Positions 1 to 5,863 are shown, numbered from the stretch's first letter. The stretch: DNA of 6,432 bases from Selenomonas sp. (GCF_024693525.1 NZ_JAILKR010000037.1:1-6432); one strand, 5' to 3'. The notes: generated from the sequence alone by a model not told the origin. A program made the numbers and translations.

Positions 1-138
1 ACTGTTTTCCAACTCTTAATTAAAAGGCAAAAATTTCTTGTAGCGGGTTGTCACCGGTGGAGCGTTGGTACTGTCTCCCCCGCCGCCGGCGATTTGCTGC
101 GAACACGACCTTACGAACTACTCGACAAATGGGAATTT
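1..138 (-). repeat. Dispersed repeat, copy R1 (minus orientation)
   Basis: This stretch shares several blocks, in the same order but inverted, with the copy at 6006-6321. Bases 1-12 match the block around 6299-6313. Bases 26-40 (GGCAAAAATTTCTTG) are the reverse complement of 6275-6289. Bases 66-87 are the exact 22-base reverse complement of 6224-6245. Bases 124-138 (GACAAATGGGAATTT) are the reverse complement of 6008-6022. In addition, 1-97 is identical to 6336-6432 in direct orientation. No coding capacity is credible. I read it as a non-autonomous dispersed element lying just downstream of the cysK terminator. Its true left border is outside the window. Confidence 0.75.
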
Positions 139-144
139 AACGAC

Positions 145-178
145 AAAAATCCGCTGCCGTAATCTATCTGGCAGCGGA
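145..178 (-). terminator. Rho-independent terminator of cysK
   Basis: On the minus strand a perfect 9-bp stem (TCCGCTGCC with GGCAGCGGA, plus-strand arms 150-158 and 170-178, 11-base loop) is followed immediately by five T residues. It begins 16 bases after the cysK stop codon, a typical position for an intrinsic terminator. Confidence 0.9.
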
Positions 179-193
179 CCTCTACTCTTTATT

Positions 194-1126
194 TTATTCG
201 GCGAACAATTCTGTGGAAAGATAACGGTCACCAGTATCCGGCAGCAACACCACAATGTTCTTGCCCTCAAATTCCGGGCGTTTTGCCAACTGTACGGCAG
301 CTGCCAGCGCCGCACCGGAGGAAATGCCTACCAAAATGCCCTCACTGTGGGAAAACTGGCGGCCATACTGGAACGAATCCTCATTGGCGATGGCAATAAC
401 TTCATCATAAACAGTCGTGTCCAGTGTATCCGGCACGAACCCCGCACCAATACCCTGAATCTTATGGGGGCCAGCCTGGCCCTTCGACAAAACCGGGCTC
501 GTAGCCGGCTCCACGGCCACAATATGGACATCCTGTTTCTGCTTCTTCAGATAACGGGCTACACCAGTCAGCGTCCCCCCCGTACCGACACCAGCCACGA
601 ACGCATCAACCTTGCCATCGGCATCATTCCAGATTTCCGGACCAGTAGTTGCCTCATGAGCAGCCGGATTGGCCTGATTGGTGAACTGGGCCGGGATAAA
701 GGCATGGGGTGTCGTCTTTGCCAGTTCCTCTGCCTTATCGATGGCACCTTTCATGCCCTTGGAACCGTCCGTCAGGACAATCTGGGCACCATATGCCTTC
801 AAAAGATTGCGGCGTTCCACGCTCATGGTTTCCGGCATCGTGAGGATAGCCTTATAGCCGCGAGCTGCTGCCACACTGGCCAGACCAATTCCCGTGTTGC
901 CGGAAGTTGGCTCTATGATAACCGAATCCTTCGTAAGCTTGCCATCTTTTTCCGCCTGCTCAATCATCGCCTTGGCGATGCGGTCCTTGACCGATCCAGC
1001 CGGATTGAAATACTCAAGCTTCACCAAAAGATTGGCCTTCAAATCATTCGCTTTGATAAAGTTATTGGCTTTAAGCAGCGGCGTGCCGCCAATCAACTCT
1101 GTTACGCTATTGTAAATATTACCCAT
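194..1126 (-). CDS. cysK: Cysteine synthase A (O-acetylserine sulfhydrylase)
   Basis: Cytosolic PLP enzyme (310 residues) that makes L-cysteine from O-acetyl-L-serine and sulfide. The sequence carries the full family signature: NPAGSVKDR near residue 41 with the PLP-binding lysine at K47, the substrate loop TSGNTG at 74-79, the phosphate-binding loop GTGGT at 181-185, QGIGAGF at 224-230, the SSGA motif near 269-272 whose first serine faces the pyridine nitrogen, and a C-terminal [11 protein letters not shown]. Length is normal for CysK. The start at 1126 (MGNIYNSV) is preferred over an in-frame ATG at 1147, because GGAGG lies 9 bases upstream of it and the family begins here. It is a single-gene unit with its own promoter (1190-1218) and terminator (145-178). 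It is divergent from an Rrf2 regulator resembling CymR, which in Bacillus and Staphylococcus uses CysK as co-repressor. CysM is possible but less likely. Confidence 0.96.
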   Translation of the reverse strand: MGNIYNSVTELIGGTPLLKANNFIKANDLKANLLVKLEYFNPAGSVKDRIAKAMIEQAEKDGKLTKDSVIIEPTSGNTGIGLASVAAARGYKAILTMPETMSVERRNLLKAYGAQIVLTDGSKGMKGAIDKAEELAKTTPHAFIPAQFTNQANPAAHEATTGPEIWNDADGKVDAFVAGVGTGGTLTGVARYLKKQKQDVHIVAVEPATSPVLSKGQAGPHKIQGIGAGFVPDTLDTTVYDEVIAIANEDSFQYGRQFSHSEGILVGISSGAALAAAVQLAKRPEFEGKNIVVLLPDTGDRYLSTELFAE

Positions 1127-1165
1127 TAGAAAACGCCTCCACTTCATAAATCAGCTTCAATTAAA

Positions 1166-1196
1166 AACATATATGATTAATATGTTTACATATTAA
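1166..1196. promoter_or_regulatory. Candidate operator over cysK -10 and start site
   Basis: Two overlapping inverted repeats lie here. AACATAT-N7-ATATGTT spans 1166-1186 with 7-bp perfect arms, and TTAATATG-TTTA-CATATTAA spans 1177-1196 with 8-bp perfect arms. Together they give three ACATAT half-sites (1167-1172, 1180-1185 inverted, 1188-1193). They cover the cysK -10 box and the predicted start site near 1183, the usual place for a repressor. The same ACATAT-N7-ATATGT arrangement recurs at 1274-1292 on the regulator side. Binding by the adjacent Rrf2 protein is inferred, not shown. The DNA is AT-rich, so some symmetry could be chance. Confidence 0.6.
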
Positions 1197-1218
1197 CACA
1201 GTTTTCATTTTTTGTCAA
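1190..1218 (-). promoter_or_regulatory. Sigma-70 promoter of cysK
   Basis: On the minus strand a perfect TTGACA (-35, plus positions 1213-1218) is followed after exactly 17 bases by TAATAT (-10, 1190-1195). Transcription would start near 1183 and give a leader of about 57 bases before the ATG at 1126. Confidence 0.85.
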
Positions 1219-1228
1219 TGTTTCCGCC

Positions 1229-1257
1229 TTGACTTTTTCCGCTATTTTCACTATCAT
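1229..1257 (+). promoter_or_regulatory. Sigma-70 promoter of the Rrf2 regulator gene
   Basis: TTGACT (1229-1234), a 17-base spacer and TATCAT (1252-1257), with a predicted start near 1264 and a leader of about 65 bases. Its -35 lies only 10 bases from the divergent cysK -35, so the two promoters are back to back and could be controlled together. Confidence 0.75.
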
Positions 1258-1272
1258 ATACTATACAAGCAT

Positions 1273-1293
1273 AACATATCATCTATATATGTA
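1273..1293. promoter_or_regulatory. Candidate operator downstream of the rrf2 start site
   Basis: AACATAT-N7-ATATGTA: symmetric except for the outermost base, with the same half-site and spacing as the site at 1166-1186. It would lie at about +10 to +30 of the regulator transcript, which suits negative autoregulation by road-block or promoter occlusion. The function is inferred from the shared motif. Confidence 0.5.
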
Positions 1294-1329
1294 TAACCAC
1301 TGAGCATTTTCGGAAACGAGGTATATTAT

Positions 1330-1773
1330 ATGAAGATTTCTGCCAAAGGACGCTATGGTCTCGCTGCTATGACCTATTTAGCTCGCAATTACGCTTCGGG
1401 CTCCCCCGTTACCATCATCAGCATTTCGGAAAAACTCGGCATCTCCAAGATTTATTTAGAGCAGGTTTTCTCGCTTTTAAAACGCGCTAATCTGGTCAAT
1501 TCCATCAAAGGTTCCCAGGGCGGTTACCAGCTGGCTCGTGAACCGCGCGCTATCAGTGCCTACGATATTCTTTCTTCTATTGAACTATCCCTAATGGAAA
1601 AAGCAGCCCCAGCCTCGGACAAGATGCCAGAGCTTAACCGTGCCCTTGCCGCTAAGGTTTTTACGCCGCTGGATGACAACATCAAAGAAACGCTGTCCAA
1701 TGTCCGTCTCGATGATATCCTGACAGCACTTGATGCCCAAAAAGACGCCGACAGCCTGATGTATTTCATCTAA
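1330..1773 (+). CDS. cymR: Rrf2-family transcriptional regulator, CymR-like
   Basis: Winged helix-turn-helix protein of 147 residues that is probably the local repressor of cysteine and sulfur genes. The family pattern is clear: KISAKGRYGLAAMTYLA at the N-terminus, the recognition region around ISEKLGISKIYLEQVFSLLKRANLV, then the wing SIKGSQGGYQLA and the DI motif after it. It contains no cysteine at all. It therefore cannot bind an Fe-S cluster through the three-cysteine motif of IscR, nor sense redox by thiols, which favours a CymR type that responds to O-acetylserine through a CysK partner. Divergence from cysK supports this. The C-terminal part after residue 90 is weakly conserved and slightly longer than in typical CymR (about 138 residues). 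The start is set by GAGGT 7 bases upstream of the ATG. The gene has its own promoter and terminator. The family call is firm; the name cymR is inferred from context. Confidence 0.82.
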   Translation: MKISAKGRYGLAAMTYLARNYASGSPVTIISISEKLGISKIYLEQVFSLLKRANLVNSIKGSQGGYQLAREPRAISAYDILSSIELSLMEKAAPASDKMPELNRALAAKVFTPLDDNIKETLSNVRLDDILTALDAQKDADSLMYFI

Positions 1774-1826
1774 AAAAACTAAAATTTAAAGACTGTGCTT
1801 GAGCAAAAATGTCTTTTGTATACACG

Positions 1827-1862
1827 AAAAACGCCGTAATCTTTCAGAAAACGGCGTTTTTT
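1827..1862 (+). terminator. Rho-independent terminator of the Rrf2 gene
   Basis: An 11-bp stem (AAAAACGCCGT at 1827-1837 with ACGGCGTTTTT at 1851-1861), a 13-base loop and a run of six T (1857-1862). It lies 54 bases after the stop codon. The A-rich left arm could let it work on the minus strand too. Confidence 0.9.
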
Positions 1863-1937
1863 CGTTTATTCCCATTATAGACTGGTAATAATTCCATGAA
1901 ATGCAGGACTTTTCGGGTAATAAGCACCATACGCCGC

Positions 1938-1966
1938 TTCACAAACAAAATAATCCATAGTATAAT
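1938..1966 (+). promoter_or_regulatory. Sigma-70 promoter of the leader and small-protein unit
   Basis: TTCACA (1938-1943, five of six consensus bases), a 17-base spacer and a perfect TATAAT (1961-1966). Transcription would start near 1973, directly at the beginning of the foldable leader. The unit lies between the rrf2 terminator and the hairpin at 2372-2414, so it appears to be transcribed on its own. Confidence 0.78.
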
Positions 1967-1972
1967 GCTAAT

Positions 1973-2101
1973 TATGTTGTTGAAGGATAACCCCTATCCA
2001 TCCCATCGCTAACAACCAGAGATGCTGTCATGCAGGCTCCCCCTGCAGGGTCTTACCCGGACCTGACAGTTGTACGGATGTATTGTTGGAGGTGTTTCCC
2101 C
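1973..2101 (+). ncRNA. Structured 5' leader of unknown class (riboswitch-like candidate)
   Basis: The roughly 130-nt untranslated leader of the small gene can form nested helices. GTTGTT (1976-1981) pairs with AACAAC (2011-2016) and encloses GGATA-ACCCC-TATCC (1985-1999). CTGTCA (2025-2030) pairs with TGACAG (2064-2069) and encloses TGCAGG-CTCCC-CCTGCA (2031-2047) and GGGT-CTT-ACCC (2048-2058), giving a tight three-way junction. The CTCC in the loop at 2037-2040 complements the GGAG of the ribosome binding site (2088-2091). AACAA (2011-2015) can alternatively pair with TTGTT (2083-2087) beside that site. These features suggest translational control. I compared it by eye with SRP RNA and common riboswitches (SAM, TPP, FMN, cobalamin, purine, ZTP, guanidine, c-di-GMP) and saw no convincing match. 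It could instead be protein-binding or autoregulatory. Helices were found by eye and no energies were calculated. Confidence 0.5.
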
Positions 2102-2335
2102 ATGTTCATTGATAACGTCCGCGTTATCATCGCTAAAGGCCCGTTTTCTGCGAAAGATGCGCAGTTCTATATAAAACAGATTAAGAAAACATCGAGGTTC
2201 CCCCTTAAGAAAATCGTGTTTACCTGTTCTGACTCGTATCTTGATATCCGATACTCGTTTGATTCAATCCCCTTTGAGCGAATTCGTCGGATTCCCTTAG
2301 CGTCCTCAACGGGGGAACGTGCAGTAAACAACTAA
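2102..2335 (+). CDS. Small conserved-looking protein of unknown function (77 aa)
   Basis: I do not recognise this family. The ATG at 2102 is chosen because GGAGG lies 9 bases upstream. A longer in-frame start at 2030 would begin inside the structured leader and add a cysteine- and proline-rich stretch with no ribosome binding site. The protein is basic, with no signal peptide or membrane segment. Its pattern suggests a beta strand (VRVIIAKG), an amphipathic helix (SAKDAQFYIKQIKKTSR), then two strands (KKIVFTCSD and YLDIRYSF), and a basic tail (ERIRRI) ending in a probably disordered stretch. The single cysteine is at residue 42. A small nucleic-acid-binding or regulatory fold is possible but unproven. 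Codon use looks like real coding sequence, and promoter, ribosome binding site and downstream hairpins all fit. A 7-bp hairpin with a TCCG loop (2111-2128) lies just inside the coding start and may add to the leader structure. Confidence 0.7.
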   Translation: MFIDNVRVIIAKGPFSAKDAQFYIKQIKKTSRFPLKKIVFTCSDSYLDIRYSFDSIPFERIRRIPLASSTGERAVNN

Positions 2336-2344
2336 TCCCCTTTG

Positions 2345-2366
2345 AAATCCGGCTTTGACCGGTTTT
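2345..2366 (+). terminator. Weak terminator-like hairpin after the small gene
   Basis: CCGG (2349-2352), a 6-base loop, CCGG (2359-2362) and TTTT (2363-2366), with flanking A residues upstream that can pair with the T run apart from one mismatch. It starts about 10 bases after the small-protein stop. It is weak alone and may act with the strong hairpin that follows. Confidence 0.4.
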
Positions 2367-2371
2367 CTGAC

Positions 2372-2414
2372 ATGAATAAGCCCCTGAAACCAATGGTTTC
2401 AGGGGCTTATTCAT
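2372..2414. terminator. Perfect 20-bp hairpin, bidirectional terminator between convergent genes
   Basis: The arms at 2372-2391 and 2395-2414 are exact reverse complements, with a 3-base loop (AAT). The hairpin begins 5 bases after the stop of the minus-strand hydrolase gene and 36 bases after the stop of the plus-strand small gene. AATAAG on one arm and CTTATT on the other give each direction a partly T-rich end, but there is no long T tract. It most probably ends the sucrose operon and blocks read-through from both sides. Confidence 0.75.
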
Positions 2415-2419
2415 ATAGG

Positions 2420-3874
2420 TCACGAATTCAGCTGATATTTATACGAATCCAGTTCCCAAACCGTGCCGATTACGGCTTTTAGCGGGCTGTCGCTCCGAAC
2501 CTCCAGCTCCGGCTGGATATTCTTTTCGGGGAACACCAGCAGACTTGCCACTTCCTCGCCATGCTGGAAGAAGACCTCCACGGCCGCCTTGTCGACAAAG
2601 AGCTGCAGCGAAAGCTTCTGATCAACAAACAGCTTGAACCCCCGCTTTCCGCGGCCGCCGTTCTTCATGCCATCGCGGTCAATCGTCATCGTCTGCTGCT
2701 CCCGGTCATAGCTGAATACCAGCTTTTCCAAGCCATAATGCAGGACACACGATACGTTTTTCGCCTCCCCCAGCACCAGCTCCAGCAGGATTTCCGAGCC
2801 TTCAAAGAGCGACTGGCGCAGCGACGATACCATGGAATCCTCCATTTCTATCGCCGACTCTTTCACCCGCAGATCCCGCAGTTCCCGGGCTGGCCGCGAA
2901 TAGATATGCCCCTGGCGAAGCCGCAATTCCCTGGGCATAGTCAAACTGTACATCCAACCCTGCTCTTTCGAGGGATAATCCTCATCCTTATCCGGCATCC
3001 CCATCCAGCCGAGCAGCAGATGACGCCCTTCGTGCTCGAACACCTGCGGAGCATAAAAATCAAAGCCACGATCCAGCTCCTGGAATTTCGTATGCTGCAT
3101 CATATCCATGCTGTCCAGGGACAGATGGCCGGCGATATATCCCGCTTGATAGATATTCTGACGGTCATAAGCCCGGGCAGGAAGCCCCTGGGGGCAGAAT
3201 ATCATTACATCGTAGCTGCCAAACTGCAAGAGATTGGGGCATTCCCACATATAGCCGAAATCCCCCAGGCGCGTGTGAATCTCACCGAGATTTTTCCATT
3301 TGCCTGCGACCTCTTCATAGATGAGCGCTGTGCCTTTTTCCTCCTCTTCCCGCTGCGCACCGATTATGAGATAGCGGCGGCCATGCCGAGTGAACAGGAA
3401 GGGATCCCGGAAATGGCCGGTGATTTTCTCCGGATGGTCCGGGATGATAATTTCATCCTTGCGCACACTGCCATCCGTCTGGAGGGTACCGAACCGCTGC
3501 GCCGGAATCCGGACGCCATCCTCCTTGCGGTTGCAGGTATAGAGTACCCGCAGCTCTCCCTCCTCCGAAACGCCGCAGCCAGAATAACAGCCGTCTTTGT
3601 CATGAACATCATCCGGCCACAGGGAAAGCTCCGGCATTGTGTAATGAATGAAATCCCGGGTCTTTACATGGGCCCAGCATTTATTCTTATGCTCACAGCC
3701 CAGCGGATTCCACTGGTAAAAGATATGATACGCCCCATTGTGGTAGGTCAGGCCATTGGGGTCGTTGATAAGACCAAACGGCATTTCCAAATGGAAGCGG
3801 TTATGCCAACGATGCTCAAGGGGGAATCCCTGTGCCAGCTTGGCGTCGATAGCTTTTTTATCGAAATTCTCCAT
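2420..3874 (-). CDS. scrB: GH32 sucrose-6-phosphate hydrolase (beta-fructofuranosidase)
   Basis: Cytosolic glycoside hydrolase family 32 enzyme (484 residues, no signal peptide), expected to cleave sucrose-6-phosphate delivered by the adjacent PTS into glucose-6-phosphate and fructose. All catalytic motifs are present: NDPNG at 37-41 with nucleophile D38, FYQWNP at 52-57, the transition-state-stabilising RDP at 156-158, and the EC motif at 211-212 with acid/base E211. The five-bladed propeller spans about residues 20-340. A beta-sandwich domain follows, with the typical DKAAVEVFF stretch near the C-terminus. Length matches ScrB/SacA. The ATG at 3874 (MENFDKK) has GGGAG 7 bases upstream. An in-frame ATG 39 bases earlier would start in the loop of the intercistronic hairpin and is rejected. 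The gene is second in the operon, 66 bases after the PTS gene. A fructan or sucrose hydrolase acting on unphosphorylated sugar cannot be excluded from sequence, but the PTS neighbour favours the phosphate form. Confidence 0.93.
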   Translation of the reverse strand: MENFDKKAIDAKLAQGFPLEHRWHNRFHLEMPFGLINDPNGLTYHNGAYHIFYQWNPLGCEHKNKCWAHVKTRDFIHYTMPELSLWPDDVHDKDGCYSGCGVSEEGELRVLYTCNRKEDGVRIPAQRFGTLQTDGSVRKDEIIIPDHPEKITGHFRDPFLFTRHGRRYLIIGAQREEEEKGTALIYEEVAGKWKNLGEIHTRLGDFGYMWECPNLLQFGSYDVMIFCPQGLPARAYDRQNIYQAGYIAGHLSLDSMDMMQHTKFQELDRGFDFYAPQVFEHEGRHLLLGWMGMPDKDEDYPSKEQGWMYSLTMPRELRLRQGHIYSRPARELRDLRVKESAIEMEDSMVSSLRQSLFEGSEILLELVLGEAKNVSCVLHYGLEKLVFSYDREQQTMTIDRDGMKNGGRGKRGFKLFVDQKLSLQLFVDKAAVEVFFQHGEEVASLLVFPEKNIQPELEVRSDSPLKAVIGTVWELDSYKYQLNS

Positions 3875-3899
3875 AACGAATCTCCCTTTTCCGACACGG

Positions 3900-3928
3900 A
3901 AAGCCTTCCCCATGCGGGGAAGGCCTTT
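3900..3928 (-). promoter_or_regulatory. Intercistronic hairpin between PTS and hydrolase genes
   Basis: A 12-bp stem with one bulged base (AAAGCCTTCCCC at 3900-3911 against GGGGAAGGCCTTT at 3916-3928) and a 4-base loop. On the transcribed minus strand it begins 12 bases after the PTS stop and ends about 25 bases before the hydrolase ATG. Only CTTT follows, so it would be a leaky terminator or a 3'-end-stabilising and processing element that sets the ratio of the two products. Confidence 0.6.
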
Positions 3929-3940
3929 TCAATTACTTCT

Positions 3941-5785
3941 TTATTCTTCCGGTGTGAACAACGTAAAGGTCAGGCCGAAGGCAATGCCAAAGCCGATGGC
4001 ATTTACGAGGATGTATTCCAGCAGATGGTCAAGGTACAAGAGCGTACCCGGCAGAACCGTGATGCCCATGCCCGTACCAGCAAGATGCAGGAAACTTGCC
4101 ACACCGCCAGCGAAAGCACCGCCAACTAAGGCATAGAGGAAGGGCTTCATGAAGCGCAGGTTAATACCGAAGATTGCCGGCTCCGTAATCCCCAGGAAAG
4201 CCGGAACGGCCGAGGAAATGTAGAGGGCGCGTTTCTTCTTGTCCTTCGTCTTGAGGGCAACAGCCACAGCAGCACCACCCTGAGCAACGATAGCACCTGT
4301 GATGATGGCGTTGAATGGGTCAACACCAGTCGTAGCCAGCAGCTGAACTTCCAGGGCGTTGAATACATGATGAACACCGAATACGACGATGACTTGCTGC
4401 AGACCGCCGACAATGAAACCGCCAATGCCCATAGGCATCTGCAGGAAGGCCGAAACAGCACCAAAGATAGTCGTCTCCAGCGAATGCATGATAGGTCCAA
4501 TGATGATAAGACCAAGAATCATCGAAACAAACAGCGTGATAAATGGCGTAACGATAAGATCGATAATATCCGGAACGATGGACTTCAGGGCCTTCTGGAG
4601 TTTTGCTGCAAAAATACCGAGAACCAGTGCCGGCAGAACCGACCCCTGATAGCCGACGATACCAATCGTCATGCCAAAGATATCCATAGGAATCGGCTTG
4701 ACGTCACCACCGGCAACTGCCCAGGCATTTGGCAGCTGCGGACCAACCAGCATAAGGCCGAGAACCAGTCCGATGACCGGCGTGCCGCCGAAACGCTTCA
4801 TGGTGGACCAGCAGACCAGCGCCGGCAGGAAGATGAAGGCCGTATCCGTCAAAATCTGGGACAGCAGCAGCACATTGGGACTGAACTGAACCCCCAGACT
4901 CTGGGCCGCACCGCGCAGTCCCATGAAAAGACCGGTTGCAACGAGAACCGGGATAATCGGTACAAAGACGTCGCCTAAAGTACGGGAAATCTTCTGAATC
5001 GGCGTCATCTGTGCATAGGCTTCTTCCTTGTTGCTGACACCACTGAAGTTCGTGCCCTTTACGAATTCATCAAAAACCTTGTCGACAAAGCCCGTTCCCA
5101 GGATAATCTGGTACTGGGCAGCTGCGAAGAACTGACCTTTGACCCCGTCGATATTCTCGATAGCCTTTTCGTCAATCTTGGATTTATCGTTGATGATAAG
5201 GCGCAGACGCGTCGCACAATGCTCTGCATTGCGGACGTTGTCCATGCCACCAACGTATTTTTCGATGAGCTTTGCCACCCGGGCTTCCTTCGGGAGGTTT
5301 GCGTATTCGCTATCATCCGTCACTGCGGCAGCCGTCTCACCATTGTTCGCCGAGGAGGTAATTACCTTATCGCCAAGGGCAATCGTCACCTGGCCAAATT
5401 CCGCCGCATTTGTCACGAGAACCGGTGTCGTCGTATCGTACCCAGCCTGCTTGATGGCCTCCGCATCAAATTCCAGCAGCAGCTGGCCTTTCTTGACGGT
5501 ATCCCCCTGGGCGACCTTCGCCTCAAAGTGCTCGCCCCCCAATTTAACGGTATCAAGGCCAACATGGATCAGGATATCTGCCCCATCCACCGAATGAATG
5601 CCAATGGCATGTTTCGTATCGAACAGCACCGTAATTTCGCCGTCTACCGGCGAATACACTTTGCCATCCGGATTCACTACACCTGCCCCAAGGCCCATAG
5701 CCCCGCCAGCAAATGCCGGGTCCTTAACTTCCTTCAGTTCTACCAGCTGACCATTCAGCGGGCTGTCCAGACGGATGTCTTTCAT
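3941..5785 (-). CDS. Sucrose-type PTS permease, fused EIIA-EIIB-EIIC
   Basis: Inner-membrane phosphotransferase system enzyme II of the glucose/sucrose/beta-glucoside superfamily (614 residues). It imports the sugar and phosphorylates it during transport. A Crr-like IIA domain occupies about residues 1-145, with active-site H59 (TKHAIGIHS) and the phospho-accepting H74 (LIHVGLDTVKL). A short linker leads to the IIB domain at about 165-250, with phospho-cysteine C190 in NAEHCATRLRL. The IIC domain at about 270-614 has around ten hydrophobic segments and the signature GITEPAIFGINLR at 532-544, whose glutamate lies in the sugar site. The order A-B-C is less usual than B-C or B-C-A. The ATG at 5785 (MKDIRLDS) has GGAGG 7 bases upstream; an in-frame ATG 24 bases earlier lacks one. 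It is first in the operon with the GH32 gene, which points to sucrose. A beta-glucoside, trehalose or fructo-oligosaccharide substrate remains possible. Likely controlled by catabolite repression or a LacI-type repressor at 5843-5857. Confidence 0.92.
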   Translation of the reverse strand: MKDIRLDSPLNGQLVELKEVKDPAFAGGAMGLGAGVVNPDGKVYSPVDGEITVLFDTKHAIGIHSVDGADILIHVGLDTVKLGGEHFEAKVAQGDTVKKGQLLLEFDAEAIKQAGYDTTTPVLVTNAAEFGQVTIALGDKVITSSANNGETAAAVTDDSEYANLPKEARVAKLIEKYVGGMDNVRNAEHCATRLRLIINDKSKIDEKAIENIDGVKGQFFAAAQYQIILGTGFVDKVFDEFVKGTNFSGVSNKEEAYAQMTPIQKISRTLGDVFVPIIPVLVATGLFMGLRGAAQSLGVQFSPNVLLLSQILTDTAFIFLPALVCWSTMKRFGGTPVIGLVLGLMLVGPQLPNAWAVAGGDVKPIPMDIFGMTIGIVGYQGSVLPALVLGIFAAKLQKALKSIVPDIIDLIVTPFITLFVSMILGLIIIGPIMHSLETTIFGAVSAFLQMPMGIGGFIVGGLQQVIVVFGVHHVFNALEVQLLATTGVDPFNAIITGAIVAQGGAAVAVALKTKDKKKRALYISSAVPAFLGITEPAIFGINLRFMKPFLYALVGGAFAGGVASFLHLAGTGMGITVLPGTLLYLDHLLEYILVNAIGFGIAFGLTFTLFTPEE

Positions 5786-5842
5786 TATGATACCTCCCAA
5801 AATTCCCAAAACATAAAGCTCTTCTTGTTATAATCACTCTTA

Positions 5843-5857
5843 TGAGACCGATTTCAT
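5843..5857 (-). promoter_or_regulatory. cre-like / LacI-family operator at the PTS operon start site
   Basis: Read on the minus strand, ATGAAATCGGTCTCA matches every fixed position of the published cre consensus WTGNAANCGNWNNCW. It lies at about +1 to +15 of the predicted transcript, a classic position for repression by CcpA or by a local LacI-type sugar repressor such as ScrR. The two cannot be told apart from one site, and no regulator gene is in the window. Confidence 0.6.
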
Positions 5858-5863
5858 GTTTAT

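Noticed and set aside
65..1129. Open frame of 354 codons on the plus strand opposite cysK
   Set aside because: It runs antisense through the whole cysK gene, its terminator and the end repeat, and encodes nothing recognisable.
2030..2101. 24-codon N-terminal extension of the small protein
   Set aside because: The upstream ATG lies inside the structured leader without a ribosome binding site, whereas GGAGG sits 9 bases before the ATG at 2102.
1976..2101. Signal recognition particle RNA on the minus strand
   Set aside because: GTCAGGTCCGG is present on the minus strand, but the conserved GGAAGGAAGCAG loop sequence that should follow is missing, and the promoter and gene context are on the plus strand.
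2561..4129. Open frame of 522 codons on the plus strand, opposite the hydrolase and the end of the PTS gene
   Set aside because: It is a mirror frame of two well-identified genes, has no ribosome binding site or promoter, and its translation shows no recognisable domain.
5219..5833. Frames of 150-200 codons on the plus strand opposite the PTS gene (also 4367-4978 and 5139-5597)
   Set aside because: They are shadows of the conserved PTS coding sequence, with no start signals of their own.
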